The notes under the pieces were generated by a model that worked only from the letters and a program-made list of their open reading frames with translations, ran no database searches and was not told the origin of the DNA. Made by a program: the position numbers and the translations under genes. This document shows, in pieces, positions 17,709 to 27,190 of a stretch of DNA of 64,000 nucleotides (positions within the stretch are counted from its first letter, which is position 1; each line of letters starts with the position of its first letter). Origin of the DNA: Shewanella sp. SNU WT4 (GTDB taxonomy: Bacteria > Pseudomonadota > Gammaproteobacteria > Enterobacterales > Shewanellaceae); contig NZ_CP041151.1 of NCBI RefSeq assembly GCF_006494715.1, positions 930,001-994,000 on the forward strand, written 5' to 3'.

Positions 17709-19259
17709 ATGGTTACGTATTCAAGTGTCTGGGTGATGTTGATGTACTTAGTGCTGACGGTCGCGCTTAGTATATTAGTCAATCATAATCGCGGTAGTAG
17801 TGATGATTTTTCGACTGGAGGGCGTCAGTTTGGCGGCGTCACGGCTGGGGTTTCAATTTTAGCGACTTATGTTAGTGCTATGACTTTTATTGGTATGCCT
17901 GGGTGGGTATATCAAGCTGGCATGCAGGCCATGGCCGTGCATTTAAATTATCCCTTTGTGATTTTTTGTGCTGTGGTTTTCTTTGTCCCAGTATTTTATC
18001 GCTTAAGGCTGACCAGTATCTATGAATATCTAGAATTAAGGTTTGGCGTAATAGCGCGAACCATCAATGCTTTGGTGTTCTTAATTGTTCAATGTATATC
18101 GGCAGGTGTGATCCTTTATGCTATTTCCCTGATTTTAGTGAGAGTGTTGCCTATCTCGATTGAGCAAGCCATTATTTATTTAAGCCTCTTTACCGTTGCA
18201 TATACCTTTTTTGGAGGTATTTCTACCGTCATTTGGACGGATATGCTGCAAAGTGTGGTGCTCTTGATTGGCAGTGCAGCCTTGTTTGGTGTGCTGATAT
18301 CCGATATGTCTCACATCAGTATAACGCCGCAACTTATTGAAAAATTTCGTGTAATAAATCTTAGTTCTGAGCTTGATAACGATACCAGCTTATTAGCCGG
18401 GTTAGTGGCTGTGAGTTTCTTGCATTTAAGTGTGTATGGAACTAATCAGTTAATTATCCAAAGAACGCTGGCAACACGAGATCTTAAGTCGGCACGAACG
18501 GCCATGATGGTTTGCGGTTACGGCTCATTTTTTGTGTACTTATTTTTTAGTATTTTAGGGGTGCTACTGTTTGTGTTTTATCAAGGTGAATCCTTTGATA
18601 ACAGCAATAATGTCATTTTAGATTTTGTCTTTAATCACACCAATCCTATTATTATTGGCTTAATTATTTCTGCCTTAACCGCTGCCGCTATGTCGACTTT
18701 AGACTCAACCTTTAATTCGATGGCAACTGTGATGACGTTCGATTTTTATCAGCGTTTTATTAAGCAAGATGCCACTCCTCATCATTATGAAAAAACCGCA
18801 CGTTGGCTGAGTTTGCTGGCAGCGATCTGTGTGATTATCCCAGCTTTATTATCCATTTCTAATGAATCGGTATTGAAAACGATTGCATCACTCACCTCCT
18901 TATTTGTGGGGATTCGTTTAGGCTCGTTCTTACTTGGGCTGTTTTGTCGTTATGCCAATGAACAGGGCGTTATTTGGGCGAGTGTTGTTAGCACAATCGC
19001 TATTGTGTTGTGCCGCTTTACAGAAATGGCTTGGCCTTGGTATGCGCCTATAGGTACTTTGGTATTTTTAATGGTGGGGATAATTATCAGTCGTTATCGG
19101 GGGCAGTTAACTGCAGAGCAGCAAGCATTTGTAGTGCATCAAGCGACACTTTGGCAGCGCCCGCGTAGCGGTCAGTACGGTTTGATTATCTTTGGGGTAT
19201 TGACCTTGGCGTTGTGCTCCTACTTGCCTGAGTTAGTCTTGATGATGTGGCAGCATTAA
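17709..19259 (+). CDS. Sodium:solute symporter (SSS family)
   Basis: A 516-residue transporter with about 13 membrane segments. Characteristic parts are DFSTGGRQFGG near the N terminus, ILATYVSAMTFIGMPGW in segment 2, GGISTVIWTDMLQSVVLLIG, and TAAAMSTLDSTFNSMATV carrying the sodium-site serines. It imports an organic solute with Na+. The nearest relatives in character are monocarboxylate- and vitamin-type members, but the substrate cannot be read. A TTG at 17700 is in frame; the ATG at 17709 is preferred. It is divergent from the MFS gene across a shared CRP site, so it probably belongs to the same catabolic unit. Confidence 0.88.
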   Translation: MVTYSSVWVMLMYLVLTVALSILVNHNRGSSDDFSTGGRQFGGVTAGVSILATYVSAMTFIGMPGWVYQAGMQAMAVHLNYPFVIFCAVVFFVPVFYRLRLTSIYEYLELRFGVIARTINALVFLIVQCISAGVILYAISLILVRVLPISIEQAIIYLSLFTVAYTFFGGISTVIWTDMLQSVVLLIGSAALFGVLISDMSHISITPQLIEKFRVINLSSELDNDTSLLAGLVAVSFLHLSVYGTNQLIIQRTLATRDLKSARTAMMVCGYGSFFVYLFFSILGVLLFVFYQGESFDNSNNVILDFVFNHTNPIIIGLIISALTAAAMSTLDSTFNSMATVMTFDFYQRFIKQDATPHHYEKTARWLSLLAAICVIIPALLSISNESVLKTIASLTSLFVGIRLGSFLLGLFCRYANEQGVIWASVVSTIAIVLCRFTEMAWPWYAPIGTLVFLMVGIIISRYRGQLTAEQQAFVVHQATLWQRPRSGQYGLIIFGVLTLALCSYLPELVLMMWQH

Positions 19260-19276
19260 GCTGCCACGACTTAAGT

Positions 19277-20167
19277 TTACTTGCTGTGCACTCGATATTG
19301 CCGCCATGGCAGTGAATCTAAGGTGCATAGCAATAATCCCGCCCAAATCAGGCTGAAACTCACTAGCTTAATTTCATCAAAAGCTTCGGCGAAGATAAAT
19401 ACCGCCAGCAAAAATTGTAAACTTGGTTCTATGTATTGCATCAGGCCAATATTGGTGAGACTAGTGCGGCTTACGGCTAAGGTAAACAAGGCCAATGGCA
19501 CTAAGGTGACAGGGGCTGAACCTATGTACAGCGCGACTTCAATGGCGCCGCCGGCAAATGCTTGGCTCTGACCGCTCAGCGTTACATAGGTGAGATAAGC
19601 TAAGGCAATTGGCGCGAGCCAGATAGCCTCTAACGTCACGCTCGTCATAGAGTCAAACTTAATGTATTTCTTGCACAGGCCATAAAGGGCAAAAAAGCCA
19701 CTCATCACTAGTGCTATCCAAGGTAATTGACCATAACCCCAGACTTGATAACTAATGCCGGCGATGGCAAGTAATACCGCGACCATCTGCACTTTAGTCA
19801 ATTTTTCATTCAGAAATATCACCCCAAGGGCAATGGCAAACAAGGGGTTGATAAAGAAGCCCAAACTTGCCGCCAACACTTGGTCATGGGTAATCGCCCA
19901 AGTAAAGGCGTACCATGAAAAACACATGATAAGGCTGGCCAGTAAACATAATAAGCTGGAGCGTTTATCTTGCCGTACTTGCGCCCAATCAATGGGCTGT
20001 TTTAACAAGGCTAATAAGGCAAGCATTACCGGCACTGAAAACACTAACCGATAGGCTAATAATTCAAGGACATCGGCGCCAGGTAAAAATTGGTAATACA
20101 GGGGTAGCAGTCCCCACACCGCAAAGGCTGCGGCTGCAAATAAATTGCCTTGAGTTTGGGTTTTCAT
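19277..20167 (-). CDS. rarD: EamA family transporter RarD
   Basis: A 296-residue drug/metabolite transporter with ten membrane segments in two EamA repeats. The N terminus QGNLFAAAAFAVWGLLPLYY and SLGFFINPLFAIALGVIFLNE are typical of RarD. Members are described as chloramphenicol-sensitivity proteins; the natural substrate is not established. It is convergent with the symporter gene with only 17 bases between stops, and no terminator hairpin is seen there. Confidence 0.92.
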   Translation of the reverse strand: MKTQTQGNLFAAAAFAVWGLLPLYYQFLPGADVLELLAYRLVFSVPVMLALLALLKQPIDWAQVRQDKRSSLLCLLASLIMCFSWYAFTWAITHDQVLAASLGFFINPLFAIALGVIFLNEKLTKVQMVAVLLAIAGISYQVWGYGQLPWIALVMSGFFALYGLCKKYIKFDSMTSVTLEAIWLAPIALAYLTYVTLSGQSQAFAGGAIEVALYIGSAPVTLVPLALFTLAVSRTSLTNIGLMQYIEPSLQFLLAVFIFAEAFDEIKLVSFSLIWAGLLLCTLDSLPWRQYRVHSK

Positions 20168-20317
20168 GAAAAATTATGTGCGCAAAAATAATGCGTGATT
20201 ATGGCAGTCTATTGGCTGAAATTAAACCTGAATTGAGTAATTTATTGTTTATAATCAGTTGCTTGTTTTGTTTTTGTTGGTGAGTGGTGAATGGGTTGTG
20301 TTTGCGTCTAGGTGTTA

Positions 20318-21739
20318 TTAGCCATAGACGCGATTTCTGCCATTATTTTTGGCAAGATACAGATATTCATCGGCTTGTTTGATTAGCGCTTCTAAGTGAG
20401 CATCATCGCCCTCACTACTGATTAATCCTATGCTGACACTGGCTTGTATTTGATATTGTTCGTGTTGTATAACGAGCTCATTAAATTGCTGGCGAATGCG
20501 CTCGGCAATTAAATGCGCTTGTTGATGATTGGTATTGGCCAGCGCAATAATAAATTCTTCGCCGCCAAAGCGGCCAAACATGTCGTGCTCTCGCAGTTGC
20601 TGCGCAGTAATTTTGCAAAAGGCTTTGAGCACGGCATCGCCGCCCGCATGGCCATAAGTGTCATTAATCTGCTTAAACTTATCTAAATCTAAGGCTAACA
20701 GGCTAAAGGTTTGTGTTTTGGCCTGACACTGGGCCAAGCTATGGCTCGCCGCTACCGTAAAATGACCACGATTAAAGCAGCCAGTAAGCGAATCGGTTTG
20801 CGCTAGGCAGCGCAGTTGTTGTTCAAGGTTTTTGCGCTCAGAAATATCGAGGAAGGTTTGAATAATAATGGCCTTGCCTTCAATGACTAAATTGCAAAAG
20901 GCAATTTCAGCGAGAAAGCGGCGCGCTGTGGTTGAACCCATCTCGATATCAATGCGGTTAATGCTTGAGGGCTGGCCGTCATTGTTTTGAAAGGTGCGCA
21001 AGCATTGATGATAATGCTCTTGATAATTGCTGGTAATTAATTGGGAGAAGTCTTGCGGCAGCGGCTTATTTTTATCCAATTTAAATTTTTCTAGCGCATA
21101 GTCATTAAGCATAAGCACTTGGTTATCTAAGGTGGTGATCGCAAAGCCTATGGGCGCTGAGTTAATCACGTCTTGCAGTTGCTGCAAGGTACGTTTGGAC
21201 TCTTCAAGTGCATTGGCAAGGTAGTTATCTAGCTGTTTTCTAATGGTGATATCTCTAAAAATAATCAGCACTTGCCCTTGGCTTAAATGTGCAAATCGCG
21301 CTTCAAGGTGAATATCATCACCTTGAGTATGCAAGCTAAATTCATAGATATTGGGTTGAGTTTTATCGCGCACCCCGGCTAAATGTTGCAGCAGGTTACT
21401 AATATCGTCAGTGACTATGGTGCTAGCTAAGCTTTGATTTTTCTCATGCAAGCTAAACACGCCTTGCAGCGATTGCCCGACCCTGAGTTCTAATACTCTA
21501 TCTTTGCTATCAAGCCACACATAAGTATCAGGCATGGCATTCAGTAAAGAATTAAGGTTTTGATTCTTAGTATTAAGCTCATTAGAGCTGAGATCTAATG
21601 AGCGCTCGGTGATCAGTAAATCTTCCGTAAAATCTTCATAAGCTTGCTCTACCAGCTCAACTAAGCTGGCAAGCTTAGGATCGTCTGGTAGACCATCTGG
21701 ATACAATTTATGGAGCTGACGTTTTAGTAATCTGTGCAT
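20318..21739 (-). CDS. PAS-domain diguanylate cyclase
   Basis: A 473-residue enzyme that makes cyclic di-GMP from two GTP. The order is an N-terminal helical region, PAS-like domains (~65-170 and ~190-305, the second with INSAPIGFAITTLDNQVLMLN), then a GGDEF domain with active-site RFGGEEF near residue 395 and DLDKFKQINDTYGHAGGD before it. An RxxD inhibitory site before the GG(E)EF motif is not obvious. It starts 16 bases inside the upstream FIST gene, so the two are translationally coupled and the FIST protein probably supplies the input signal. Confidence 0.92.
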   Translation of the reverse strand: MHRLLKRQLHKLYPDGLPDDPKLASLVELVEQAYEDFTEDLLITERSLDLSSNELNTKNQNLNSLLNAMPDTYVWLDSKDRVLELRVGQSLQGVFSLHEKNQSLASTIVTDDISNLLQHLAGVRDKTQPNIYEFSLHTQGDDIHLEARFAHLSQGQVLIIFRDITIRKQLDNYLANALEESKRTLQQLQDVINSAPIGFAITTLDNQVLMLNDYALEKFKLDKNKPLPQDFSQLITSNYQEHYHQCLRTFQNNDGQPSSINRIDIEMGSTTARRFLAEIAFCNLVIEGKAIIIQTFLDISERKNLEQQLRCLAQTDSLTGCFNRGHFTVAASHSLAQCQAKTQTFSLLALDLDKFKQINDTYGHAGGDAVLKAFCKITAQQLREHDMFGRFGGEEFIIALANTNHQQAHLIAERIRQQFNELVIQHEQYQIQASVSIGLISSEGDDAHLEALIKQADEYLYLAKNNGRNRVYG

Positions 21740-22863
21740 AGTTCAGAAATACAGGTGATAGTCATAGTTTGGTTATGTAATTCAGCTTGATGCTTGTCAT
21801 CAAAGGGCGCGATTTCCCCATAAGAGTAAAAACCGCACACTTGGGTGTCATGATTGAGCCTTTCTTTAACTATATCAAGCTCTTCATCAATCATTTGCTT
21901 GAGTAATTGTTTGCGACCAACGCAGCTGATGAGAATGGCAAGCTGTGGATTGTCATGGGACTCTAAGCACACCTCAATAGCACTGGCTGCGCCATTAATG
22001 ATGGATTCAACATTGGCGCGCATCAGGCGGGCGGTCGCCCCTACGGGAATGCCGCCGGCAAAGGTGATGCTTTGATGATCTTCATTCACGGCTAGCATAG
22101 TGCGCACTAATTTAGTGCTGTGTCCCACTTGTGATATTTCAAGCGGATAACGCAGGCCGCTGGCAGGCAGGCCTTCAACTTTATCACCCAGATATTCTTT
22201 ATAAACCGTTAACGCGGGTTGATGGTCAAGCTCTAATAGCTCATGGCCATCGGATGCCGTAATGAGCCTATCTGGGCCAAATGGCAGCCAACCGCCGCGA
22301 GAGCCATGGCTTACTTTCAAAGCGCGGCCATAAAGGCCAATGGCCACGACTTGTTTGCTACTAATGTGGTCTTGCGCCAAGGTATGGGTTTGGCGGAATA
22401 GGAAATTATCCCCAGCTAAACCGCCAGTAATAGCCACTTCTTTGGGTAAGTTATCCACTAAGCCTTGAGTTAAGTCGCTGCCAAATACATTAAGGCCATC
22501 ACTTAATACCATGACCAGTTTTAGGTCGTCCCCAAGCAGTTCGTGAGCTAGCCGTTTACCTGTCTCATACGACTCTTGCGGCATATCCACTTGCTGGGTT
22601 GTCATACGGATACTGGTGTTACTAAAAGCAATGAGGGTTGCTACTAAGCCATTATCTATCACTTGGTCTTGGCTGATTTCACCAGAGGTGGTCGCGCCAA
22701 TATAGAAGGCTAGGGGAAGTTGTTGTTGCAGGCTAGTTATGGCTTCTTGATATAGGGGCAGGTTGCCAAATAAGAGTACTAATATCTGCTGCGGCTTTGA
22801 GGTATCTAAGCTGATGGCTTGATCCCAGTGGCCATTGCTAAAGCGTAACTGTTGGGTTTGCAT
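21724..22863 (-). CDS. FIST domain sensory protein
   Basis: A 379-residue protein with FIST_N (~residues 20-220, including LFGNLPLYQEAITSLQ and GATTSGEIS) and FIST_C (~225-360, with ISCVGRKQLL and CGFYSYGEIAP). FIST domains are proposed to bind small ligands such as amino acids and are linked to signalling proteins. An in-frame ATG at 22896 exists, but the ATG at 22863 has AAGGA seven bases upstream. Its 3' end overlaps the diguanylate cyclase gene by 16 bases. The two probably form a ligand-to-c-di-GMP relay. Confidence 0.9.
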   Translation of the reverse strand: MQTQQLRFSNGHWDQAISLDTSKPQQILVLLFGNLPLYQEAITSLQQQLPLAFYIGATTSGEISQDQVIDNGLVATLIAFSNTSIRMTTQQVDMPQESYETGKRLAHELLGDDLKLVMVLSDGLNVFGSDLTQGLVDNLPKEVAITGGLAGDNFLFRQTHTLAQDHISSKQVVAIGLYGRALKVSHGSRGGWLPFGPDRLITASDGHELLELDHQPALTVYKEYLGDKVEGLPASGLRYPLEISQVGHSTKLVRTMLAVNEDHQSITFAGGIPVGATARLMRANVESIINGAASAIEVCLESHDNPQLAILISCVGRKQLLKQMIDEELDIVKERLNHDTQVCGFYSYGEIAPFDDKHQAELHNQTMTITCISELCTDY

Positions 22864-23019
22864 AGACGCATCCTTGACGAAACTAATTAAGTCCATAAAT
22901 CAATTGAATTAAGTGTAGTCAATATTTGTAGTGTGGTGGGAAGTTAATCAAGGGATGCTTGCGATTATGTTTTGGCCAGTTATTATGGTGACCATTTTTT
23001 AGCTGTAGGAAATAAATGA

Positions 23020-23676
23020 ATGAATAAAAATTGGATAATAGCTCCGCTGTTTTGTGTTGCTATGAGTGGTTGCAGTACTGTCAATCCGTATACGAATGAA
23101 CAGCAATCTGCGAAAGCGACCAATGGCGCTATTATTGGCGCGCTTGCGGGTGTTGCTATTGGTGTGGCTTCATCAAGTAAAAATGATCGCGGTAAAGGCG
23201 CGTTAATTGGCGCAGCCTCTGGCGCGGCTTTGGGCGGCGGCATTGGTTATTATATGGACGTGCAAGAAACTAAGCTGCGTCAGCAATTACAAGCCACAGG
23301 CGTGAGCGTGACTCGTGATGGTGATAACATCATTTTGAATATGCCTAATGAAGTGACCTTTGGGGTGGATCAAACTAACCTCAATCCTGCGGCTATGGGC
23401 GTGTTAAATTCAGTGGCATTAGTGGCTAATGAATATCCAAAAACCCGCTTAAATGTGTTGGGTTATACCGATAGCACAGGTTCAGATAGTTACAATTTGC
23501 GTTTATCGCAGGTGCGCGCATCAGAAGTGAGTAATTATTTGATGCAGCAAGGCATTAAGCCGCAGCGCCTTGGCGCTTCAGGCATGGGAGAAGCCAACCC
23601 GATTGCGAGCAATAGCACTAAGGCTGGTCAAGCGCAAAACCGCCGGGTTGAAATTGTGCTGACGCCAATTAAGTAA
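23020..23676 (+). CDS. OmpA family lipoprotein (YiaD type)
   Basis: A 218-residue lipoprotein. The lipobox MSGC places lipidation at Cys18. Residues ~40-85 form a glycine-zipper segment (GAIIGALAGVAIGVASSS, GAASGAALGGGIGYY). The C-terminal OmpA domain has NVLGYTDSTGSDSYN and LRLSQVRASEV, with GQAQNRRVEI near the end, which binds peptidoglycan. The protein therefore links the outer membrane to the cell wall. The ATG is preceded by AGGA. It is a single gene divergent from the FIST gene and is ended by a terminator. Confidence 0.9.
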   Translation: MNKNWIIAPLFCVAMSGCSTVNPYTNEQQSAKATNGAIIGALAGVAIGVASSSKNDRGKGALIGAASGAALGGGIGYYMDVQETKLRQQLQATGVSVTRDGDNIILNMPNEVTFGVDQTNLNPAAMGVLNSVALVANEYPKTRLNVLGYTDSTGSDSYNLRLSQVRASEVSNYLMQQGIKPQRLGASGMGEANPIASNSTKAGQAQNRRVEIVLTPIK

Positions 23677-23767
23677 TTAACTTATTCGGCCATTCATTGC
23701 ATGAATAATCTAAGTGCATGAATTATCTGAGTGCATGAGCTAGCTAAGCTCAATAAGTTAGTAAAAT

Positions 23768-23795
23768 AAACAAGGACCCGATGGGTCCTTGTTTA
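23768..23795. terminator. Bidirectional rho-independent terminator
   Basis: AAACAAGGACCC and GGGTCCTTGTTT form a 12-bp stem around GAT, with A/T-rich flanks on both sides. It is shared by the OmpA lipoprotein gene (plus) and mgtE (minus). Confidence 0.88.
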
Positions 23796-23855
23796 TTTAG
23801 TCGCAGTGTTTTTTGCAGTGGGTGATGTTGAAATGACGGTTTAGAGACTACTTGT

Positions 23856-25229
23856 CTAGATGCTGTGATTCATCAAAAACAGAGTCGCCAGTCCTAAGAA
23901 GGCAAATAAACCTATCACATCAGTAACTGTGGTGAGCACCATGCCGCCAGCTAATGCGGGATCAATGTTTAAGCGTTTCAACATCAAAGGAATAGCCGCG
24001 CCGGCAAGGCCTGCAACTGTCATATTGATAAGCATAGCGCCGCCTATTAGCATGCCAAGGGCCATATCGCCCTTCCACATCCACACGGCGACAAAAACTA
24101 AGCAAGCCCATAGGACACCATTGAGGAAACCAATGGCAAGTTCCTTGCCGATTAGCCAGCGTGAGTTACTTTGACCCACTTGCCCAAGGGCAATACCGCG
24201 GATAACTAAGGCTAAGGTTTGATTACCCGCCACGCCGCCCATGCTTGGGACAATTGTCATTAACACCGCGATTGTGGCAAATTTTTCAATGGTGCCTTCA
24301 AACATGTTACTGACAGAGGCGGCAAGTAAGGCCGCAAACAAGTTCATGGTCAGCCACAAAGAACGCTTTAAAGTGCTTTTGAGCACAGGGCCAAAGGTAT
24401 CTTCATCATCGTCCATACCGGCCATACCCATCATGGAGTGCTCGGCATCTTCACGAATAATATCGACCACATCATCGATGGTGATCCGGCCTAAGAGATG
24501 ACCTTCAGCATCAATCACTGGCGCAGATAACCAATCATGGCGTTCAAATAGTTGCGAAATCTCAGTATCTGACATAGTGACAGGAATGCCTTCCATATCA
24601 GGGATCATAATATCGTACACTGAAGTGGTAGGGTTTGACACTAGTAAGTCGGTGATACGAATGCCACCGAGTAAACGGTCGCGCTTATCAACCACATATA
24701 AGGTATCGGTCGCATCTGGCAGGCGGCCGCGTAGGCGCAGATAACGCAGAATCACATCAATAGTGACATCCGGTCTTAAAGTCACTGTATCGGTATTCAT
24801 GATACTGCCAGCAGTATCTTCAGGATAAGACAGGGCTTGTTCAACCCTAGCCCTATCTTGGGTGCTCATAGACAGCAATACTTTTTGGTACAAGGCATCG
24901 GGTAAGCTGCGTAAAATATAGGCGAGATCGTCTGTGTCCATGCCAGCGGTTGCCTTAGCAACACCTTCTGGGGACATTTGTTTAATCAGATGATCTTTTA
25001 AATCTTCAGGAAGTTCTTCAAGAATTTCACCGGCTTGATCATGATCGATAAGCTGCCATAGCACTCGCCTAGTTTGTGGAGTCGATGACTCCATAATATG
25101 CGCTATGTCTTGAGCGGCCATGTTGCTGAGCATATCGCGTACATGGACAAACGTTCCACTACCAAGGGCGTGTGACAGTTGATCTAGGAGTAACTGAGTA
25201 TGATCATTATTGAGTGCTTCGACTGGCAT
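23856..25229 (-). CDS. mgtE: Magnesium transporter MgtE
   Basis: A 457-residue Mg2+ channel. The order is an N-terminal helical domain (to ~130), two CBS domains (~135-255, with DTLYVVDKRDRLLGGIRITD and DAEGHLLGRITIDDVVDIIRE), a connecting helix, and five membrane helices at the C terminus with the pore region PSMGGVAGNQTLALVIRG. The cytoplasmic domains close the pore when Mg2+ is plentiful. The ATG at 25229 has a strong GGGAGGG site; an in-frame upstream start at 25256 is not needed. It lies downstream of the HPr gene across an 86-base spacer. Confidence 0.93.
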   Translation of the reverse strand: MPVEALNNDHTQLLLDQLSHALGSGTFVHVRDMLSNMAAQDIAHIMESSTPQTRRVLWQLIDHDQAGEILEELPEDLKDHLIKQMSPEGVAKATAGMDTDDLAYILRSLPDALYQKVLLSMSTQDRARVEQALSYPEDTAGSIMNTDTVTLRPDVTIDVILRYLRLRGRLPDATDTLYVVDKRDRLLGGIRITDLLVSNPTTSVYDIMIPDMEGIPVTMSDTEISQLFERHDWLSAPVIDAEGHLLGRITIDDVVDIIREDAEHSMMGMAGMDDDEDTFGPVLKSTLKRSLWLTMNLFAALLAASVSNMFEGTIEKFATIAVLMTIVPSMGGVAGNQTLALVIRGIALGQVGQSNSRWLIGKELAIGFLNGVLWACLVFVAVWMWKGDMALGMLIGGAMLINMTVAGLAGAAIPLMLKRLNIDPALAGGMVLTTVTDVIGLFAFLGLATLFLMNHSI

Positions 25230-25315
25230 GCATCCCTCCCTTTTTGGCAGGCGCATATCATACTCTTAGCCTAGCTAAATGAACACGCCCAATTCAGCGG
25301 CTTTTAGCGCCGCGT

Positions 25316-25591
25316 TTACTCATTCTCATCAAATCGGGCGTTGATTAGATTGCAAATTGCATCCATGGCCGCTTGTGCTTCTTCGCCATCGGCGCGGATA
25401 AGTATGGTTTTGCCAGGGCCTGAGCCCAGCATTAATAACCCCAATACACTTGCGGCCGAGGCTTGTTTATCACCTTGAATTAAGGTGATATTAGCTTGAT
25501 ATTCACTGGCTAATAACGCCAGTTTAGTGGCAGGACGGGCATGTAATCCAAGCTTATTACATAGAGTTACTTGGCGCTCAAGCACTGGCAT
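25316..25591 (-). CDS. ptsO: HPr-family phosphocarrier (NPr)
   Basis: A 91-residue HPr protein. The active-site histidine is His17 in [10 protein letters not shown], and the second motif [14 protein letters not shown] carries the regulatory-serine region. With PtsN (EIIA-Ntr) it forms the nitrogen-related phosphotransfer branch rather than a sugar PTS. The reading frame extends upstream to 25705 within rapZ, but HPr length and the conserved start MPVLERQ place the start at 25591. It overlaps rapZ by 14 bases and is the last gene of the rpoN cluster. Confidence 0.92.
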   Translation of the reverse strand: MPVLERQVTLCNKLGLHARPATKLALLASEYQANITLIQGDKQASAASVLGLLMLGSGPGKTILIRADGEEAQAAMDAICNLINARFDENE

Positions 25592-26432
25592 TATTAAGCT
25601 CTCGGTGACGCGATTGCACTGTGTGCTTACCGTTAGTAAAACGTTTTGCGAGTTGATCGGCGACATATACTGATCTGTGTTGACCACCGGTACAACCAAT
25701 CGCAATAGTTAGGTAACTTCTGTTATTGCGTTCTAATTGTGGCAACCAAGTACCCAGTAAGCTTTCGATTTGCCAGATGAACTTATTGACTTGCACTTGG
25801 CGGCCTAAGAACTCTTGCACTGGCGCATCAAGCCCGGTAAGCGGTCTAAGTTCTTGCTCCCAGTGGGGGTTTGGCAAAAAACGCACGTCAAACATAAAAT
25901 CGGCTTCGGTTGGCATGCCATGCTTAAAGCCGAAGGATTCAAAGGTGATGACTAGCTCTTTTTCAACGCGGCCGAGCAAAATTTCCCGCACCTTATCGCT
26001 TAACTCATAAATGGTTAAGTTCGAGGTATCGATGAAATGATCCATTATTTTGGACAGGGGAGCGAGCAATTCGCCTTCACGTTTAATCGCATCACTGAGT
26101 GAACTTTGGGATTTAGATAAAGGATGCAGGCGGCGGGTTTCACTGTAGCGCTTAAGAAGTACTTGATCGCTAGAGTTTAAAAACATGCTTTTAATAACAG
26201 TACTATTAGGCAGTTTACGCAGCTCTTGCTCAAGCAGTTTTTCTTGTTCAGGTAAATTACGTACATCGACACTGATGGCGATTTTATCGTTACTTACTTG
26301 CAATTCGCTCAGCAAACTACCGATTAGGGATAAAGGTAAATTATCGACACAATAATAACCAAGATCTTCTAATACTCGCAGGGCGACGGATTTCCCTGAG
26401 CCACTGCGGCCAGAGACTATAACCAGTTTCAT
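25578..26432 (-). CDS. rapZ: RNase adapter protein RapZ
   Basis: A 284-residue P-loop protein (Walker [10 protein letters not shown] at residues 6-14). Its C-terminal domain ([20 protein letters not shown] near 245-264) binds the GlmZ/GlmY small RNAs and glucosamine-6-phosphate in E. coli, where RapZ guides RNase E to GlmZ. It overlaps ptsN by four bases (ATGA) at its start and the HPr gene at its end, so the three are coupled. Confidence 0.94.
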   Translation of the reverse strand: MKLVIVSGRSGSGKSVALRVLEDLGYYCVDNLPLSLIGSLLSELQVSNDKIAISVDVRNLPEQEKLLEQELRKLPNSTVIKSMFLNSSDQVLLKRYSETRRLHPLSKSQSSLSDAIKREGELLAPLSKIMDHFIDTSNLTIYELSDKVREILLGRVEKELVITFESFGFKHGMPTEADFMFDVRFLPNPHWEQELRPLTGLDAPVQEFLGRQVQVNKFIWQIESLLGTWLPQLERNNRSYLTIAIGCTGGQHRSVYVADQLAKRFTNGKHTVQSRHRELNNASA

Positions 26433-26872
26433 GCTGTGATCACCTGATAGAGTTGAGTTTCATCTTCGGTCTTACGAATTTGCTTGAGAACTTGCTTATC
26501 ACTCAGTTTTTCGGCTATTGCCGCTAAGGTCGTCAAGTGCTGCTGACATTCATCGCTCGGCACTAATAAAGCAAATATGATATCTACTGGTTGCTTGTCG
26601 ATGGCATCAAACGATATAGGAGTTAAGCATTTAATAAGCACTCCTATGGGCTCGCTGATTGCATCAAGGCGACCATGAGGGATAGCAATGCCATTGCCTA
26701 TGCCTGTGCTACCTTTCTTCTCGCGAGCTAATAGGCTCTCAAAAATTTCTTGGGAAGATAGGTTGGGGTATTGAGCTGCCACTAGATCACTGACAAGCTC
26801 AAGCCCCTTTTTCTTACTGCCCGGAGTGGCACAGGTAGTGCACTCTGGTCGCAGGATGGTACTGAGTTCCAT
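26429..26872 (-). CDS. ptsN: PTS IIA-like nitrogen-regulatory protein PtsN
   Basis: A 147-residue EIIA-Ntr protein. The phosphorylated histidine is His66 in [10 protein letters not shown]. It receives phosphate from NPr and regulates potassium transport, sigma-E and nitrogen/carbon balance in enterobacteria. It lies two bases after hpf and overlaps rapZ by four bases. Confidence 0.94.
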   Translation of the reverse strand: MELSTILRPECTTCATPGSKKKGLELVSDLVAAQYPNLSSQEIFESLLAREKKGSTGIGNGIAIPHGRLDAISEPIGVLIKCLTPISFDAIDKQPVDIIFALLVPSDECQQHLTTLAAIAEKLSDKQVLKQIRKTEDETQLYQVITA

Positions 26873-26874
26873 CG

Positions 26875-27162
26875 TTAATGTTTTATCAATTTCTCTTTGT
26901 GTTTAATGACTTGACGGTCCAACTTATCTATCAGGGCGTCAATCGCGGCGTACATATCTTGATGTTCGGAGGTAGCGAATATTTCACCGCCACTCACTAG
27001 TAGCTTGGCTTCAGCAATCTGCTGATTTTTTTCAACATTTAAAACAACATGCACATTATTGATCTGTTCAAAATGACGTTCAAGCTTTGTGAACTTGTTT
27101 TCAACATACTCGCGTAACGAATCGGTTACTTCTACGTGGTGCCCTGTCAGATTAATTTGCAT
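26875..27162 (-). CDS. hpf: Ribosome hibernation promoting factor HPF
   Basis: A 95-residue short-form HPF with the S30AE fold (MQINLTGHHVEVTDSLREYV, then a basic C-terminal helix IDKLDRQVIKHKEKL). It binds the decoding centre of idle ribosomes and promotes 100S dimers in stationary phase. It sits between rpoN and ptsN, its conserved place in gammaproteobacteria. Confidence 0.95.
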   Translation of the reverse strand: MQINLTGHHVEVTDSLREYVENKFTKLERHFEQINNVHVVLNVEKNQQIAEAKLLVSGGEIFATSEHQDMYAAIDALIDKLDRQVIKHKEKLIKH

Positions 27163-27190
27163 AGATGCCTGCCTCCAGTGAAATGGTGGG

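Noticed and set aside
25592-25705. Long N-terminal extension of the HPr gene
   Set aside because: It lies within rapZ, and HPr proteins of about 90 residues start at the MPVLERQ position.
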